DNA of 64,000 nucleotides, taken from Burkholderia savannae (lineage in GTDB: Bacteria; Pseudomonadota; Gammaproteobacteria; Burkholderiales; Burkholderiaceae). The stretch covers positions 682,001 to 746,000 of the forward strand of contig NZ_CP013418.1 in NCBI RefSeq assembly GCF_001524445.2. Direction: 5' to 3'. The translations under genes were made by a program, and so were the position numbers. Shown here piece by piece: positions 26,723 through 35,620 of this stretch. The number at the start of each line of letters is the position of its first letter. Within the stretch, counting starts at the first letter, position 1. The notes beneath the pieces were generated by a model that saw only the letters and a list, made by a program, of their open reading frames with translations, was not told where the DNA came from and made no database searches.

Positions 26723-28126
26723 TCATCGGGCGCGCACGCGCCGCGCGACGAGCGCGGCGAGCACGGGCGCCGCCGCGAATACCGAGAAGAGCCACGCGGC
26801 CGCCTGCTGCGCGCCCGCGAGGCCGCCCGGCTCGGAGAAGCCGGCGAGGTTCGCGACGAGGCCGGCGAGCGCGGAGCCGATCGCGGTTGCATAGAGCTGG
26901 ACGGTGGTGATCGACGTCGACGCGAGATCTTCCTGGCCAGCCGGCGCGCTCTGCAGCACCTGCGTGAGCAGATGCGGCCAGCCGACGCCGATGCCGACGC
27001 CTACCGCCGCGAGCGCCGCGCACAGCACCGCGAGGCCGGGCCCGGCGCTCAGCAGGTGCGACGGCGGCACGACGATCGCGAGCGCGACGAGCGCGAGCAC
27101 GACGAGAAGCGGCCCGCCGCGCACGAGCGCCTGCGCGGTGCGCGCACTGCGCCCCGAGCTGAACAGCGAGCCGGCCGTCCAGCCGGCCGCCATCAGCGCG
27201 GTCAGATAGCCGGCGAGCAGCGGCGGGTAGCCGTGAATGATCTGCAGGAAATACGGAACGAAGATCTCGGTGGTCATCCCGATCACGAGCAGGCTCATGC
27301 ACGCGTAGATCGCGCCGAGCGGCGCGCGCACGTCGTACGCGCCCGTCGGCAGCAGCCGGATCGTCGCGCCGCGCTCGAAGCGCGCGATCAGGATGGCGAT
27401 CGCGATGCCGGCCGCGACGCCCGCGACGTTCGCGACGATCTCCCTCGACAGGCTCGCGACCGACACGACGAGCACCGACACCGCGAGCAGCAGGATCTTG
27501 CCGATCGCGGGCCGCGCGGCCTGCGCGCCCGACGCCTCGCGCGCGGGCAGCTGGACGATCACGATCAGCGCGAGCACGACGGCGACGGGCACGAGCGCGA
27601 CGAACGCGAGCCGCCACGTGCCCGACTGCGCGAAGATCCCGCCGATCGCGGGCCCGCACAGCGTCGCGACGCCCCACATGCCGGACACCATCGCCATCGC
27701 GCGCGACCACAGCCGCTCGTCGAACACGATGCGAATCAGCGCGTAGCTGAGCGCGAACAGGATGCCGCCGCCGAAACCCTGCGCGGCGCGGCCGACGAGC
27801 ATCCACGGCATGCCGTTCGCGCCCGCGCACGCGAGCGTGCCCGCGCAGAACACGACGAGCGCGACCAGATACGCGGCGCGCGGGCCGAAACGGCTCAGCA
27901 CGTTCGCGGACAGCGGCGCGCCGATGATCGAGGCAGCCATGAACAGCGTGGTGTTCCATGCGTAGTACTCGAGCCCGCCGATGTCGCGCACGACCGAAGG
28001 CAGGATCGTCGTCGCGATGTAGATGTTGATCGCGTGCAGCGCGACGCCGCCTGCGAGCGCGATCGAGCGCAAGCCGTTGCGGCCGGACAGCAGCTCTCCC
28101 CACGAAGGGGCGGTGATGGAACTCAT
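26723..28126 (-). CDS. MFS drug/metabolite exporter
   Basis: 467 residues with 12-14 membrane segments. The N-terminal half has the MFS loop NVLSRFGPRAAYLVAL and the antiporter motif C-like WGVATLCGPAIGGIFAQSG, which marks exporters. It probably exports the cluster product or an intermediate, beside the RND system encoded upstream in the same block. It follows the VOC gene by 34 bp on the minus strand. The closest type is the DHA2-like group by the arrangement of segments, but the exact subfamily is not certain. Confidence 0.82.
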   Translation of the reverse strand: MSSITAPSWGELLSGRNGLRSIALAGGVALHAINIYIATTILPSVVRDIGGLEYYAWNTTLFMAASIIGAPLSANVLSRFGPRAAYLVALVVFCAGTLACAGANGMPWMLVGRAAQGFGGGILFALSYALIRIVFDERLWSRAMAMVSGMWGVATLCGPAIGGIFAQSGTWRLAFVALVPVAVVLALIVIVQLPAREASGAQAARPAIGKILLLAVSVLVVSVASLSREIVANVAGVAAGIAIAILIARFERGATIRLLPTGAYDVRAPLGAIYACMSLLVIGMTTEIFVPYFLQIIHGYPPLLAGYLTALMAAGWTAGSLFSSGRSARTAQALVRGGPLLVVLALVALAIVVPPSHLLSAGPGLAVLCAALAAVGVGIGVGWPHLLTQVLQSAPAGQEDLASTSITTVQLYATAIGSALAGLVANLAGFSEPGGLAGAQQAAAWLFSVFAAAPVLAALVARRVRAR

Positions 28127-28160
28127 GGACTACCTCGTCGGTTGCTGGGTTGGATGGGCG

Positions 28161-29024
28161 TCAGGATGGCGACAGATGCTGCGAGATCAGGTGCGGATTG
28201 CTCTCGAGCATTTCGATCTCCGGAGAATAGACTTCGATTTCGAGCCCGTCGGGGTCCTGGAAGTAGAAGGCGGTGCGCACGCGGTCCGGGCCGGCGTGAT
28301 AGCCGGGCGCCGGGCCGTTGCCCTTGACGATCCTGATGCCGCCGTCCGCCTCGACGAGCGCGGCGATCGTCTTCACGCCGTCCGGGTCCGAACGCACGCC
28401 GAAGTGATAGCCGGGCGGGTAGGCGACGGCGTCCGCCTGCTCGATGAAGAAATCGAAGCCGTTCAGCTCCATTACAACCTTCTTCGGACCGAGGTTGTAG
28501 CAGTAAGAGGCTCCAAAGATTCGGCGGTAGAAATCGACCGATTTGTCCAGATCGCGCGCAAGGATGTTGATGTGGTTCACGCGCAGCGCGCGCGGCTGGC
28601 CCTGCTCGGGTTCGTCGCGCAGCCGGCGCCACATCTTGATGCACGCGGTGAACGTCGCGAAGCTCGCGAGCCAGTCGCGCGCGATGTCGGACGACGCGTC
28701 GGCCGCCGTCAGCTCGAGCGCGAGCGGATAGCAGAACGCGCTCGAATGGCCTTCGCGCCAGACCGCGGGCGCTTCGCCTTCCGTGCCGGCCGGATCGATG
28801 CGGATCTGCGCGGCGGCCGCCCAGCCGGCCGTGCCGGCGCGCTCGGCGCTCGCCTCGGCCGACGCCGAGCGGGACAGCACGAACACGCCGTCGGGCGCCG
28901 CGCCGTTCGTCTCGGGCGCGCGCAGCCGGTAGCCGGCCGCCGTGCATTGCGCGGACAGCGTGCGCGTGATCCGTTCCGCGTCGGCGGGATTGACGTCGAG
29001 ATTGATCAGTTCGAAGACGAGCAT
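28161..29024 (-). CDS. Two-part VOC-family protein (glyoxalase/dioxygenase fold)
   Basis: 287 residues from the ATG at 29024. Residues 1 to about 145 form an unrecognised domain starting MLVFELINLDVNPADAERIT. Residues about 150-275 form a VOC domain (RVNHINILARDLDKSVDFYR, YHFGVRSDPDGVK, DPDGLEIEVYSPE) with the His/His/Glu metal positions in place. VOC proteins include ring-cleaving dioxygenases, bleomycin-type resistance proteins and the toxoflavin-degrading lyase TflA of Paenibacillus. Inside a toxoflavin-type cluster it could tailor the azapteridine or protect the producer. It lies 2 bp after the O-methyltransferase-type gene. Confidence 0.75.
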   Translation of the reverse strand: MLVFELINLDVNPADAERITRTLSAQCTAAGYRLRAPETNGAAPDGVFVLSRSASAEASAERAGTAGWAAAAQIRIDPAGTEGEAPAVWREGHSSAFCYPLALELTAADASSDIARDWLASFATFTACIKMWRRLRDEPEQGQPRALRVNHINILARDLDKSVDFYRRIFGASYCYNLGPKKVVMELNGFDFFIEQADAVAYPPGYHFGVRSDPDGVKTIAALVEADGGIRIVKGNGPAPGYHAGPDRVRTAFYFQDPDGLEIEVYSPEIEMLESNPHLISQHLSPS

Positions 29025-29026
29025 GG

Positions 29027-30079
29027 TTAGACCTCGCTGGCGGGACGTTGACCGATGAGCAGCGTGTAGCGGCCGATCGAACGCTCGCTGACCGACAGGC
29101 CGTTGTCGCGCACGACGCCGGCGATCCACGGCGTCGGATGCAGTTCGCCGTGATTCGTGTTCACCATCATGTGCAGCGAGAAATCGGCGGAGAGCGCGGG
29201 CGTCACGCGATCGCCGTTCATCGTCATCGTGAGGATCAGGAGGGCGCCGCCCGGCTTCACGAGGCCGGCCGCGTGGCCGATCACGGCGCGCGCCTCCGGA
29301 TCGTCGAAGTAGTGCAGGCAGTCGTTCAGCATCACGACATCGGCCGCGCCGCCCTCGAAGTTGCGCGCGTCGAGCAGGTTCTTCTCGAAGAACTCGACGC
29401 GGCCGGCCAAGCCGTGCGCCTTGACCGTCTTCTGCGCGGCGTCGCGGGTCGTCGGCAGATCCCAGATCTGGCCCGTCAGCTCCGGGTGGCGGCGCAGCAC
29501 TTGCGCGAGATACGTGCCGTGGCCGCCCGCGAGATCGATCACGGTGCGCGCGCTCGCGAACACGCCCAGGCCGCTCACCACGTCGACCATCGGTTGGCTC
29601 AGGCGCACCATCGCGTCGTTGAACGCGTCGCGCGCGCGCGTGTCGTGCGCGAAGCGGCTTTCCTGCTGGAACGCGAGCGGCTTCTCGCTGCGCAGGATCT
29701 CGCCCAGGCGCGGCCAGTTGTCCCATTGCAGATGCTGATGCTCGACGATCGGGCCGATGTAGTCGGCGCTCGTGGTCGTCAAGTAGCGCGCGGTCAGCTC
29801 GGTGCTGCGGAACGCGTCGCCTTCCTTGGCGAGCAGGCCAAGCGCGACGAGCGCGTGCAACAGGATCGCGGCCTTGCCCTCGACCATGCCGAAGCTCGCC
29901 GCGACTTCGGCGGGCGTGCGGCTCGTTTGCGTGAGATCGAACAGCTTTTCGGCGACGGCGTAATGCAGGATCGCCGATTGCCGGTATTGGTCGGACAGCT
30001 TCACCAAGTCGACCACCGAAGTCAGTGCCGCCTTGTCTTCGGTCGACTCGTAGATGGTCTCGACAGCAGATGCGTTCAT
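29027..30079 (-). CDS. SAM-dependent methyltransferase (O-methyltransferase type, with dimerisation domain)
   Basis: 350 residues from the ATG at 30079. Residues about 20-105 are a winged-helix dimerisation domain (YAVAEKLFDLTQTSRTPAEV, GKAAILLHALVALGLL). Residues about 165-345 are the Rossmann catalytic domain with the SAM loop VIDLAGGHGTYLAQVL, and an acidic pair in VVMLNDCLHYFDD. This layout is that of plant-type and polyketide O-methyltransferases. The canonical toxoflavin pathway needs only ToxA, so this second methyltransferase predicts an extra methylated or O-methylated product. It is translationally close to the VOC gene (2 bp). Confidence 0.85.
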   Translation of the reverse strand: MNASAVETIYESTEDKAALTSVVDLVKLSDQYRQSAILHYAVAEKLFDLTQTSRTPAEVAASFGMVEGKAAILLHALVALGLLAKEGDAFRSTELTARYLTTTSADYIGPIVEHQHLQWDNWPRLGEILRSEKPLAFQQESRFAHDTRARDAFNDAMVRLSQPMVDVVSGLGVFASARTVIDLAGGHGTYLAQVLRRHPELTGQIWDLPTTRDAAQKTVKAHGLAGRVEFFEKNLLDARNFEGGAADVVMLNDCLHYFDDPEARAVIGHAAGLVKPGGALLILTMTMNGDRVTPALSADFSLHMMVNTNHGELHPTPWIAGVVRDNGLSVSERSIGRYTLLIGQRPASEV

Positions 30080-30140
30080 TGAGGTCCTCGTTCGATGTGG
30101 TGCGGGGAAAAAACGGTGCGCGACGCTGGGCGCCGCGCGG

Positions 30141-31235
30141 CTATTGAAGTACGGCGCGCCCGGGCGGACGCGCGAGACGGCGCAGCAGGATGCGCTGGCC
30201 GCAGCCGATCGCGAGATGCTGAAACGGCCGCAGGCCCCAGCGGTGCGCGACGTCGTCGATCGACGCGACGAGCCGCGGCGCCGGCACGGGCGCGCCGCAG
30301 CGTGACGGGTGCACGTAGAGCAGCAGTTCGTCGGCGAGATCGCCTTCGAACAGCGCGTCGCACAGTGAGAGATCAGCGTCGACGAACAGCTCGTTCGCGC
30401 CCTGGGCGGCAAGACGCGCGAGCGCGTCGGGCAGGGGCAGGTCCGCTTCGGCGTCGATGCCCGACTCGATCGGTGCGCCGGCTGACGGCGCGTGGGCCTG
30501 GCGAGCGCCTTCGCGATGCAGCGCGAGCGTCGGCACGCCTTCCGCCGTCGCGGGCGCCGCGTCGAGCGCCGCGCAGTCGCACGAGCGAACGACGTAGCGC
30601 GGCGCGGCGCCGTTCCTCGCCACAGCGTAGGCCGGACCTTGCGGCGCGAGCACCACCGAGCTGCGCGCGCGCCAGTGCCGGATGTCGTCGCGGGACTCCG
30701 ATTCCGTCACGTCGAGCACCGTTCGGTCGATTTCGTCGAGCGGCCCGTCGATCGACAGGATCAGCTTCGCGCGCGTCCATGGCCGGCCGCGCTCGATCCG
30801 GCTGAAGAAGCCGATGTTCAGCTCGCGCGCGTAACCTTCCATCAGCCCCTGTTCGACGACGATGCCCGCGTCGGCGAGGCGCGCGGCGCCGCGCCCGGCT
30901 ACCTGCTCGAACGGATCGCGCGCCGCGATGACGACGCGCGCGACGCCCGCCGCGACGAGCGCGTTTGCGCACGGCGGCGTCCTGCCGTAATGCGCGCACG
31001 GCTCGAGCGTCACGTATGCGGTCGCGCCGCGCGCGCGCTCGCCGGCCTCGCGCAGCGCGTGCACTTCCGCGTGCGGCTCGCCCGCGCGCCGATGCCAGCC
31101 GGTGCCGAGCACCTCTTCGCCGCGCGCGATCACGCAGCCGACGCGCGGATTCGGATGCGTCGTGTAAAGACCCTGTTCGGCGAGCCGCAGCGCGCGGGTC
31201 ATGTGCGCACGGTCGATGTCGGAAAACGTGCTCAT
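30141..31235 (-). CDS. toxE: ToxE-like RibD-type deaminase with degenerate reductase domain
   Basis: 364 residues from the ATG at 31235. The zinc deaminase domain is complete: HAE at residues 55-57 and PCAHYGRTPPC (Cys80, Cys89), as in RibD, which deaminates the pyrimidine made by GTP cyclohydrolase II. The C-terminal half follows RibD reductase at GRPWTRAKLILSIDG, but the NADPH/substrate loop that in RibD reads like GxGTVxxDxPxL is here LAPQGPAYAVARNG, so reductase activity is doubtful. In toxoflavin producers ToxE performs this deamination after ToxB. An in-cluster paralogue alone would be expected, with the housekeeping ribD elsewhere. Confidence 0.82.
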   Translation of the reverse strand: MSTFSDIDRAHMTRALRLAEQGLYTTHPNPRVGCVIARGEEVLGTGWHRRAGEPHAEVHALREAGERARGATAYVTLEPCAHYGRTPPCANALVAAGVARVVIAARDPFEQVAGRGAARLADAGIVVEQGLMEGYARELNIGFFSRIERGRPWTRAKLILSIDGPLDEIDRTVLDVTESESRDDIRHWRARSSVVLAPQGPAYAVARNGAAPRYVVRSCDCAALDAAPATAEGVPTLALHREGARQAHAPSAGAPIESGIDAEADLPLPDALARLAAQGANELFVDADLSLCDALFEGDLADELLLYVHPSRCGAPVPAPRLVASIDDVAHRWGLRPFQHLAIGCGQRILLRRLARPPGRAVLQ

Positions 31236-31341
31236 CGTCGGTCGTCCGTCGAGGATGCGGCGCGCGCCATTCGTGCGGGGCGGCCGCGGGCGGGCGGCAT
31301 CGATGCGCGGCGCGCGCGCCGATCGGCGATCCGCGCGGCGC

Positions 31342-32331
31342 TCATCGCGACTCCACGAGCCGGAAGCCCATTGCGTAGATGTCGCGCTGATAGCGGCCGT
31401 GACGGCGCGCGCAGCGCGCGAGATCGCCGAAGCGCGTGAAGCTGCCGCCGCGCGCGATCCGGTAGCTGCCTTGCGTGACGGCGAGGTCGTCGTCGATCGG
31501 CGCGCCGCCCGGATACGGGCGATAGTCGTCCGCGACATATTCCTCCACGTTGCCGGCGAGATCGTCGATGCCGAACACGCTGCGGCCGAGCGGGAAGATG
31601 CCGACGGGCGTCGTCGACAACGGTCCGGCCTCGACCGTGTTCGCCGCGCGCGGATCGAACGCGTCGCCCCACGGATACTCGACGCCCGCGCCGCCGGACG
31701 CCGCGTACTCCCATTCGGCCTCGGTCGGTAGCCGGAAGCGCCGCCCGGTCGCTTCGCTCAGCCAGTGCGCGTACGCATCGGCCGCCTCGGCGGGCACCGT
31801 CCAGACCGGATGGTTCGCGCGCTCGACCGGATAGACGCCGAACGTCCACGACGTCGGCAGCCACGGCGCGTCCGTCTCTTCGAGGAAGAGCCGGTATTCG
31901 AGGTTCGTGACCGGATAGCGCATCATCCGGAACGCGGCGAGCTCCGTCGTGTAGCGCGGGCACTCCTTCGCGATCCACTCCTCGATCACGCCGACGCGCT
32001 CCCATTCGGCGACGACCTGCGGCACCCGTTCGGGCTCGGTGCCGAGACGCGCCTGCGCGGCGGGCACGTCGCACATCGCCGGATCGAGCGGGCGGATTCG
32101 CGCGTCGCCCGCGAATCCGAGCAGCGTGCCCGCCGCGTAGCGCCGCTCGAACGGCGCGTCCGGGTCCTGCGCGATCGCGCTCCACTGCTCGGGCGCGGCG
32201 CGCAGCAGGTCGAGATGCGTCGAAAACACGGTCGCGCTCGTACGCGCGACGAACAGGTTCTCCGGCAGCGCCATCGCCGCGCGGTCGCTGAGATAGTTCG
32301 GGTTGTCGGCCAGCTTGAGCGTCATAGGCAT
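31342..32331 (-). CDS. toxD: ToxD-like protein (formylglycine-generating-enzyme fold)
   Basis: 329 residues from the ATG at 32331 (a second ATG lies two codons later). The C-terminal 200 residues show the FGE/sulfatase-modifying fold: MRYPVTNLEYRLFL, RFRLPTEAEWEYAASG, YPWGD, GIDDLAGNVEEYVADDY and RGGSFTRF, ending GFRLV. The copper-binding Cys pair of true FGE is not present in the final segment (CARRHGRYQRDIYAMG), and no EgtB-type HxxxHxE iron site is seen. That agrees with ToxD of toxoflavin clusters, which shares the fold but not the metal chemistry and is needed for triazine ring formation. It ends 106 bp before toxE. Confidence 0.82.
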   Translation of the reverse strand: MPMTLKLADNPNYLSDRAAMALPENLFVARTSATVFSTHLDLLRAAPEQWSAIAQDPDAPFERRYAAGTLLGFAGDARIRPLDPAMCDVPAAQARLGTEPERVPQVVAEWERVGVIEEWIAKECPRYTTELAAFRMMRYPVTNLEYRLFLEETDAPWLPTSWTFGVYPVERANHPVWTVPAEAADAYAHWLSEATGRRFRLPTEAEWEYAASGGAGVEYPWGDAFDPRAANTVEAGPLSTTPVGIFPLGRSVFGIDDLAGNVEEYVADDYRPYPGGAPIDDDLAVTQGSYRIARGGSFTRFGDLARCARRHGRYQRDIYAMGFRLVESR

Positions 32332-32340
32332 CAACTCGCG

Positions 32341-33033
32341 TCAGTCGGTTCGGGTTTTGCGAACCGTCAGCACCAGATAGTGCAGGCCGGCCTTCGGCCG
32401 CGGCACGCGGTGGCTGCTGACGGGCGTGAAATGCGCGGCGGCCAGCAGTTCGACGAGCTCGGGCTCGGTGAACTCGCGGTAGAGGCGCTGCGCCTGGTTT
32501 GCGTACAGCCGCCCCGGGCCGTCGGACTCGAACACCGAGATCGTGAAAAGCCCTTCGGGGCGCAGCAGCGCATGAACGCGCGCGAGGTACGCGCCGTACG
32601 CGTCAGGATGCTGATGGTGCAGGCAGCCGTTGTCGAGCGCGCCGTCGAAGAGCGCCGCGCCTTCGAATTCGGACACGGCGCGCGTCACGAAACGCACGCG
32701 CTCGCCCCAGCGCTGCGCGAGTTGCGCCCACTCCGGCGGCTCGACGAGATCGACCGCCGTCACCTGGTGCCCGTGCTCGAGAAAGTACGCGGTGTCCCGG
32801 CCGCGGCCCGCGCCCGCGTCGAGAATGTCGGCCGGGCGGCCGAGATGCTCGTGCAGGATCGCGCTCGCCGGGCGCATCGCGGCCTCGTCGGTCCAGACGT
32901 CGCGCCCGTCGTGGTAGCTCGACACGAAATCCGAGCGCAGCACCGCCGCGTACTCGCGCGGCGCGGCGAGCGGCCCGTCGACGGGCGCGATGGTGCGCTG
33001 CGCGTCGATGTAGTGCGGTTCGGCGGCGCTCAT
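32341..33033 (-). CDS. toxA: ToxA-like SAM methyltransferase
   Basis: 230 residues from the ATG at 33033, which overlaps the WD-repeat gene's stop. The SAM loop is DILDAGAGRGRDTAYFL, followed by the acidic strand VTAVDLVEPP and the family segment GALDNGCLHHQHPDAY. This is the ToxA type of methyltransferase, which in toxoflavin producers adds the N-methyl groups to 1,6-didemethyltoxoflavin, giving reumycin, toxoflavin or fervenulin-type products. Length is near that of B. glumae ToxA. Which ring nitrogens are methylated here cannot be read from sequence. Confidence 0.82.
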   Translation of the reverse strand: MSAAEPHYIDAQRTIAPVDGPLAAPREYAAVLRSDFVSSYHDGRDVWTDEAAMRPASAILHEHLGRPADILDAGAGRGRDTAYFLEHGHQVTAVDLVEPPEWAQLAQRWGERVRFVTRAVSEFEGAALFDGALDNGCLHHQHPDAYGAYLARVHALLRPEGLFTISVFESDGPGRLYANQAQRLYREFTEPELVELLAAAHFTPVSSHRVPRPKAGLHYLVLTVRKTRTD

Positions 33034-34727
33034 GCGCGCTCCAGCGGGATGCGATAGACGTTGCCGTCGTACGAGCTCGCGAGGAACGCGCGCGCGGCCG
33101 GGTCGTAGGAGAGCGACGACACGCCCGCGGTCGTCACGCGCACGTCGAGCGCCCAGCGCTTCTCGATCCGGTCGTAGACGGCGACGCGGCCGTTGTAGCT
33201 GCCCGTCGCGACGTGGCGGCCGTCGGCGCTCGCCGCGACGCACTTGATCGAGTGCGTGTGCGGCGTCGCGATCACGTCCGCGTGATGGTCGGGCGACCAG
33301 ATCCGCAACTTCAGGTCCCGGCTCACCGACGCGAAGTAGCCGCCGCCGAGGCCCGCGCAGCCGTTCGCGATCTTGTCGTGCGCGCGCTTGAGCTCGAACA
33401 CCGGCTCGAGCGTCGATGCGCTATACCAGGTCGCCGACGCATCGGCCGCGACCGAGAAAATCTGATCGCCCGAGACCGCGATGCCCTTGACCGCGTTCGC
33501 GTGCAGCGGCAGGTCGGCGACGTGCGTCGCCTTCGTGCCGTCGATCCGCAGCACGATGCCTTCGCCCGTGTACGCGCCGATCACCGCGTGCGCGACGCCG
33601 TCGCGCTCGAACGACGCGCCGCAGTTCAGCGGCGAACGGTGCTGGTGCAGCTCGCGGCCGCTGCGCGCGTCGAATACCTTGCCGAGCTGGCCGCCCGTCA
33701 GGATCAGCTCGCCCGCCGGCGTGAGGAAATTGCACAGGCTGCCCGTGCGCGCATGCTCGCGCTGATCGACACGCACGATGCCCGCATCGCCGATCGTCCA
33801 CAGATGGCCGTCGACGGGCTCCACCGCGTTCACGCCGTGCGTCGGCGGCAGTTCGGCCGCGTCCCAGTGCTCGGTCTTCCAGTTGTAGCGGCGATAGCTC
33901 GAATGGAACGTCGAGAACACGATGTGCTCGTCGCCTTCGAACGAGCACGAGCGCGGCCACACCTCGGGCGGCAGCGCCGCGCCGCCGAGTGCTTCCGGCT
34001 GGCCGGACGCGCCGATCCTCCAGAGCCGCATCGTGCGGTCGTACGACAGCGACACGAGCAGGCCCCGGTCGCCGTCGAGCACGAGCCGCTTCACGCCCGC
34101 GTCGTGCGCGTCGATCGTCGCGCGCGCGCCGTCGACGCCGATCGAGATGATTTCGCCCTCGTCATTGCCCGCGAAAATGCGGCCGTCGGCGGCGATCGCG
34201 ATCGTGTCGGTTTCGATGCCGTCGAGATCGATGTCGGCGACGAGGCCGTTCTTCGCGAGCGACCAGCGCTTGATCGTGCCGTCGTCGCTCGACGACACGA
34301 TCTCGTCGGTGCCGCGCATCCATTCGACGGAGATCACGTCGGCGGCGTGGCCGCCGAACGTGTTCAGCAGCTTGCCGCTGAAGTCGTAGACCCGCACGCG
34401 ATGATCGCGCGACGCGGTCGCGACGAGCGGCTTGTCCGGATGGAACGCGCTCATCTCGACGTCGTCTTCCTGGTCGGCGAACACGGCGACGAGCCGCAGA
34501 TCGGGCACGGTCCAAAGGCGCGCGCTGTAATCGGACGACGACGTGACGACGTACGCGCCGTCCGGCGAGAACGCGCCCTGGTTCGCGAGATGGTCGTGCA
34601 TCGCGCGGGCGAGCGGACGCTGGGTCTTCGCGTCCCACAGGATGACCTGGTTGTCGTAACCGGCAGTCAGAACGTATTGGTCGCGGTGCGCGGCAATCCC
34701 GCTGATCGGTGCGCGGTGAGTGATCAT
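33030..34727 (-). CDS. toxC: ToxC-like WD-repeat protein
   Basis: 565 residues from the ATG at 34727 inside an ATGA overlap with the toxB stop. It consists of about twelve WD40-type blades. Repeats ending in motifs such as YDNQVILWDAKT, SSDYSARLWTV, SSDDGTIKRWSL, LSYDRTMRLWRI and VSRDLKLRIWSP are visible along the whole length, enough for one or two propellers. There is no signal peptide, so it acts in the cytoplasm. ToxC is required for toxoflavin synthesis in B. glumae, probably as a scaffold or an unrecognised enzyme. The chain between toxB and toxA is tightly overlapped, indicating one translationally coupled operon. Confidence 0.85.
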   Translation of the reverse strand: MITHRAPISGIAAHRDQYVLTAGYDNQVILWDAKTQRPLARAMHDHLANQGAFSPDGAYVVTSSSDYSARLWTVPDLRLVAVFADQEDDVEMSAFHPDKPLVATASRDHRVRVYDFSGKLLNTFGGHAADVISVEWMRGTDEIVSSSDDGTIKRWSLAKNGLVADIDLDGIETDTIAIAADGRIFAGNDEGEIISIGVDGARATIDAHDAGVKRLVLDGDRGLLVSLSYDRTMRLWRIGASGQPEALGGAALPPEVWPRSCSFEGDEHIVFSTFHSSYRRYNWKTEHWDAAELPPTHGVNAVEPVDGHLWTIGDAGIVRVDQREHARTGSLCNFLTPAGELILTGGQLGKVFDARSGRELHQHRSPLNCGASFERDGVAHAVIGAYTGEGIVLRIDGTKATHVADLPLHANAVKGIAVSGDQIFSVAADASATWYSASTLEPVFELKRAHDKIANGCAGLGGGYFASVSRDLKLRIWSPDHHADVIATPHTHSIKCVAASADGRHVATGSYNGRVAVYDRIEKRWALDVRVTTAGVSSLSYDPAARAFLASSYDGNVYRIPLERA

Positions 34728-35368
34728 TGCAGTTCCTGGCTGAGGTTGATGGCGTGACGGTGGTGATCGATCTTCGCGCGCAGGTAGCCCTGGTTCGTGT
34801 GGTTGACGAACACGCCCGTCTGCCGCACGCGCTTGATCTGGATGCCGTGCTTCTCGATCTGCGAAATCTTGTCCGGGTTGTTGGTGACGAGCGAGATCTC
34901 GCTGACGCCGAGCGCCTGAAGCATCTGCGCGGCGACGCGGAAATCGCGCAGGTCGTCGGGGAAGTTCAGCGCGCGGTTCGCGGCGAACGTGTCGAGCCCT
35001 TGCGAGATCTGCAGGCGGTATGCGTCGAGCTTGTTGTACAGCCCGATGCCGCGGCCTTCCTGACGCAGATAGAGCAGGATGCCGCCTTCGCGGCCGAACA
35101 TCGCGACCGACTCGTCGAGCTGCTCGCCGCAATCGCAGCGCGCGGAGCCGAACACGTCGCCCGTCAGGCACTCGGAATGCACGCGCACGAGCGGCGCGTC
35201 GGTGAGCGGCCCGAAGACGAGCGCGAGATGCTCGGCGCTGTCGCAAAGGCCCTGGAACGTCACCATCTCGGCCTCGTACCGCTGCTGGTCGGCGCGCGGA
35301 CGGATGGGTACGTTGACGCGCGTACGGACGGACGCGCTCAGCGTTGGGGGGATACGACGATCATTCAT
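34724..35368 (-). CDS. toxB: GTP cyclohydrolase II, ToxB type
   Basis: 214 residues from the ATG at 35368, with GAGG seven bases upstream (a TTG four codons earlier is rejected). The zinc ligands Cys67, Cys78 and Cys80 lie in ECLTGDVFGSARCDCGEQ, and the GTP-binding LRQEGRGIGL and the final IKRVRQTGVF are intact. It is a stand-alone RibA without the RibB synthase domain. It opens GTP to the diaminopyrimidine shared by riboflavin and azapteridine synthesis. First gene of the tox-type operon, which makes it the committed step, separate from the housekeeping ribA. Confidence 0.9.
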   Translation of the reverse strand: MNDRRIPPTLSASVRTRVNVPIRPRADQQRYEAEMVTFQGLCDSAEHLALVFGPLTDAPLVRVHSECLTGDVFGSARCDCGEQLDESVAMFGREGGILLYLRQEGRGIGLYNKLDAYRLQISQGLDTFAANRALNFPDDLRDFRVAAQMLQALGVSEISLVTNNPDKISQIEKHGIQIKRVRQTGVFVNHTNQGYLRAKIDHHRHAINLSQELQ

Positions 35369-35620
35369 GCTGTGCCTCAAGGTTATTCAACATTGAGATA
35401 CGCATCGCGAAGAACACGGAAGTCTTGTTGCTTTGTTGTTATGTCTGCTGGGTGAATCGATTTCCGTTTTGTTGCTGTCTCTCGGGTTCTAGGCGAGCTC
35501 TTGATTGGCTGCTGCGTCCGATTGTGCAAAAGCTTCGCCGATTGTGCATCCGTACCGATTACGGTATCGCCGGTCATTGTTCGATTCGTATCGCCGTCTC
35601 TTAATTGGTTGCGTGCTCAA
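35369..35620 (-). promoter_or_regulatory. Promoter region of the tox-type operon
   Basis: 252 bp, clearly AT-richer than the flanks. It holds an 11-bp direct repeat CCGATTGTGCA at 35518-35528 and 35538-35548, spaced 20 bp (two helical turns), and next to it TACCG-ATTA-CGGTA (35553-35566), a perfect 5-bp inverted repeat. These lie 150-200 bp before the toxB start. They are candidate sites for the PAS-LuxR protein or another pathway regulator. No definite -35/-10 pair was fixed. Confidence 0.5.
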
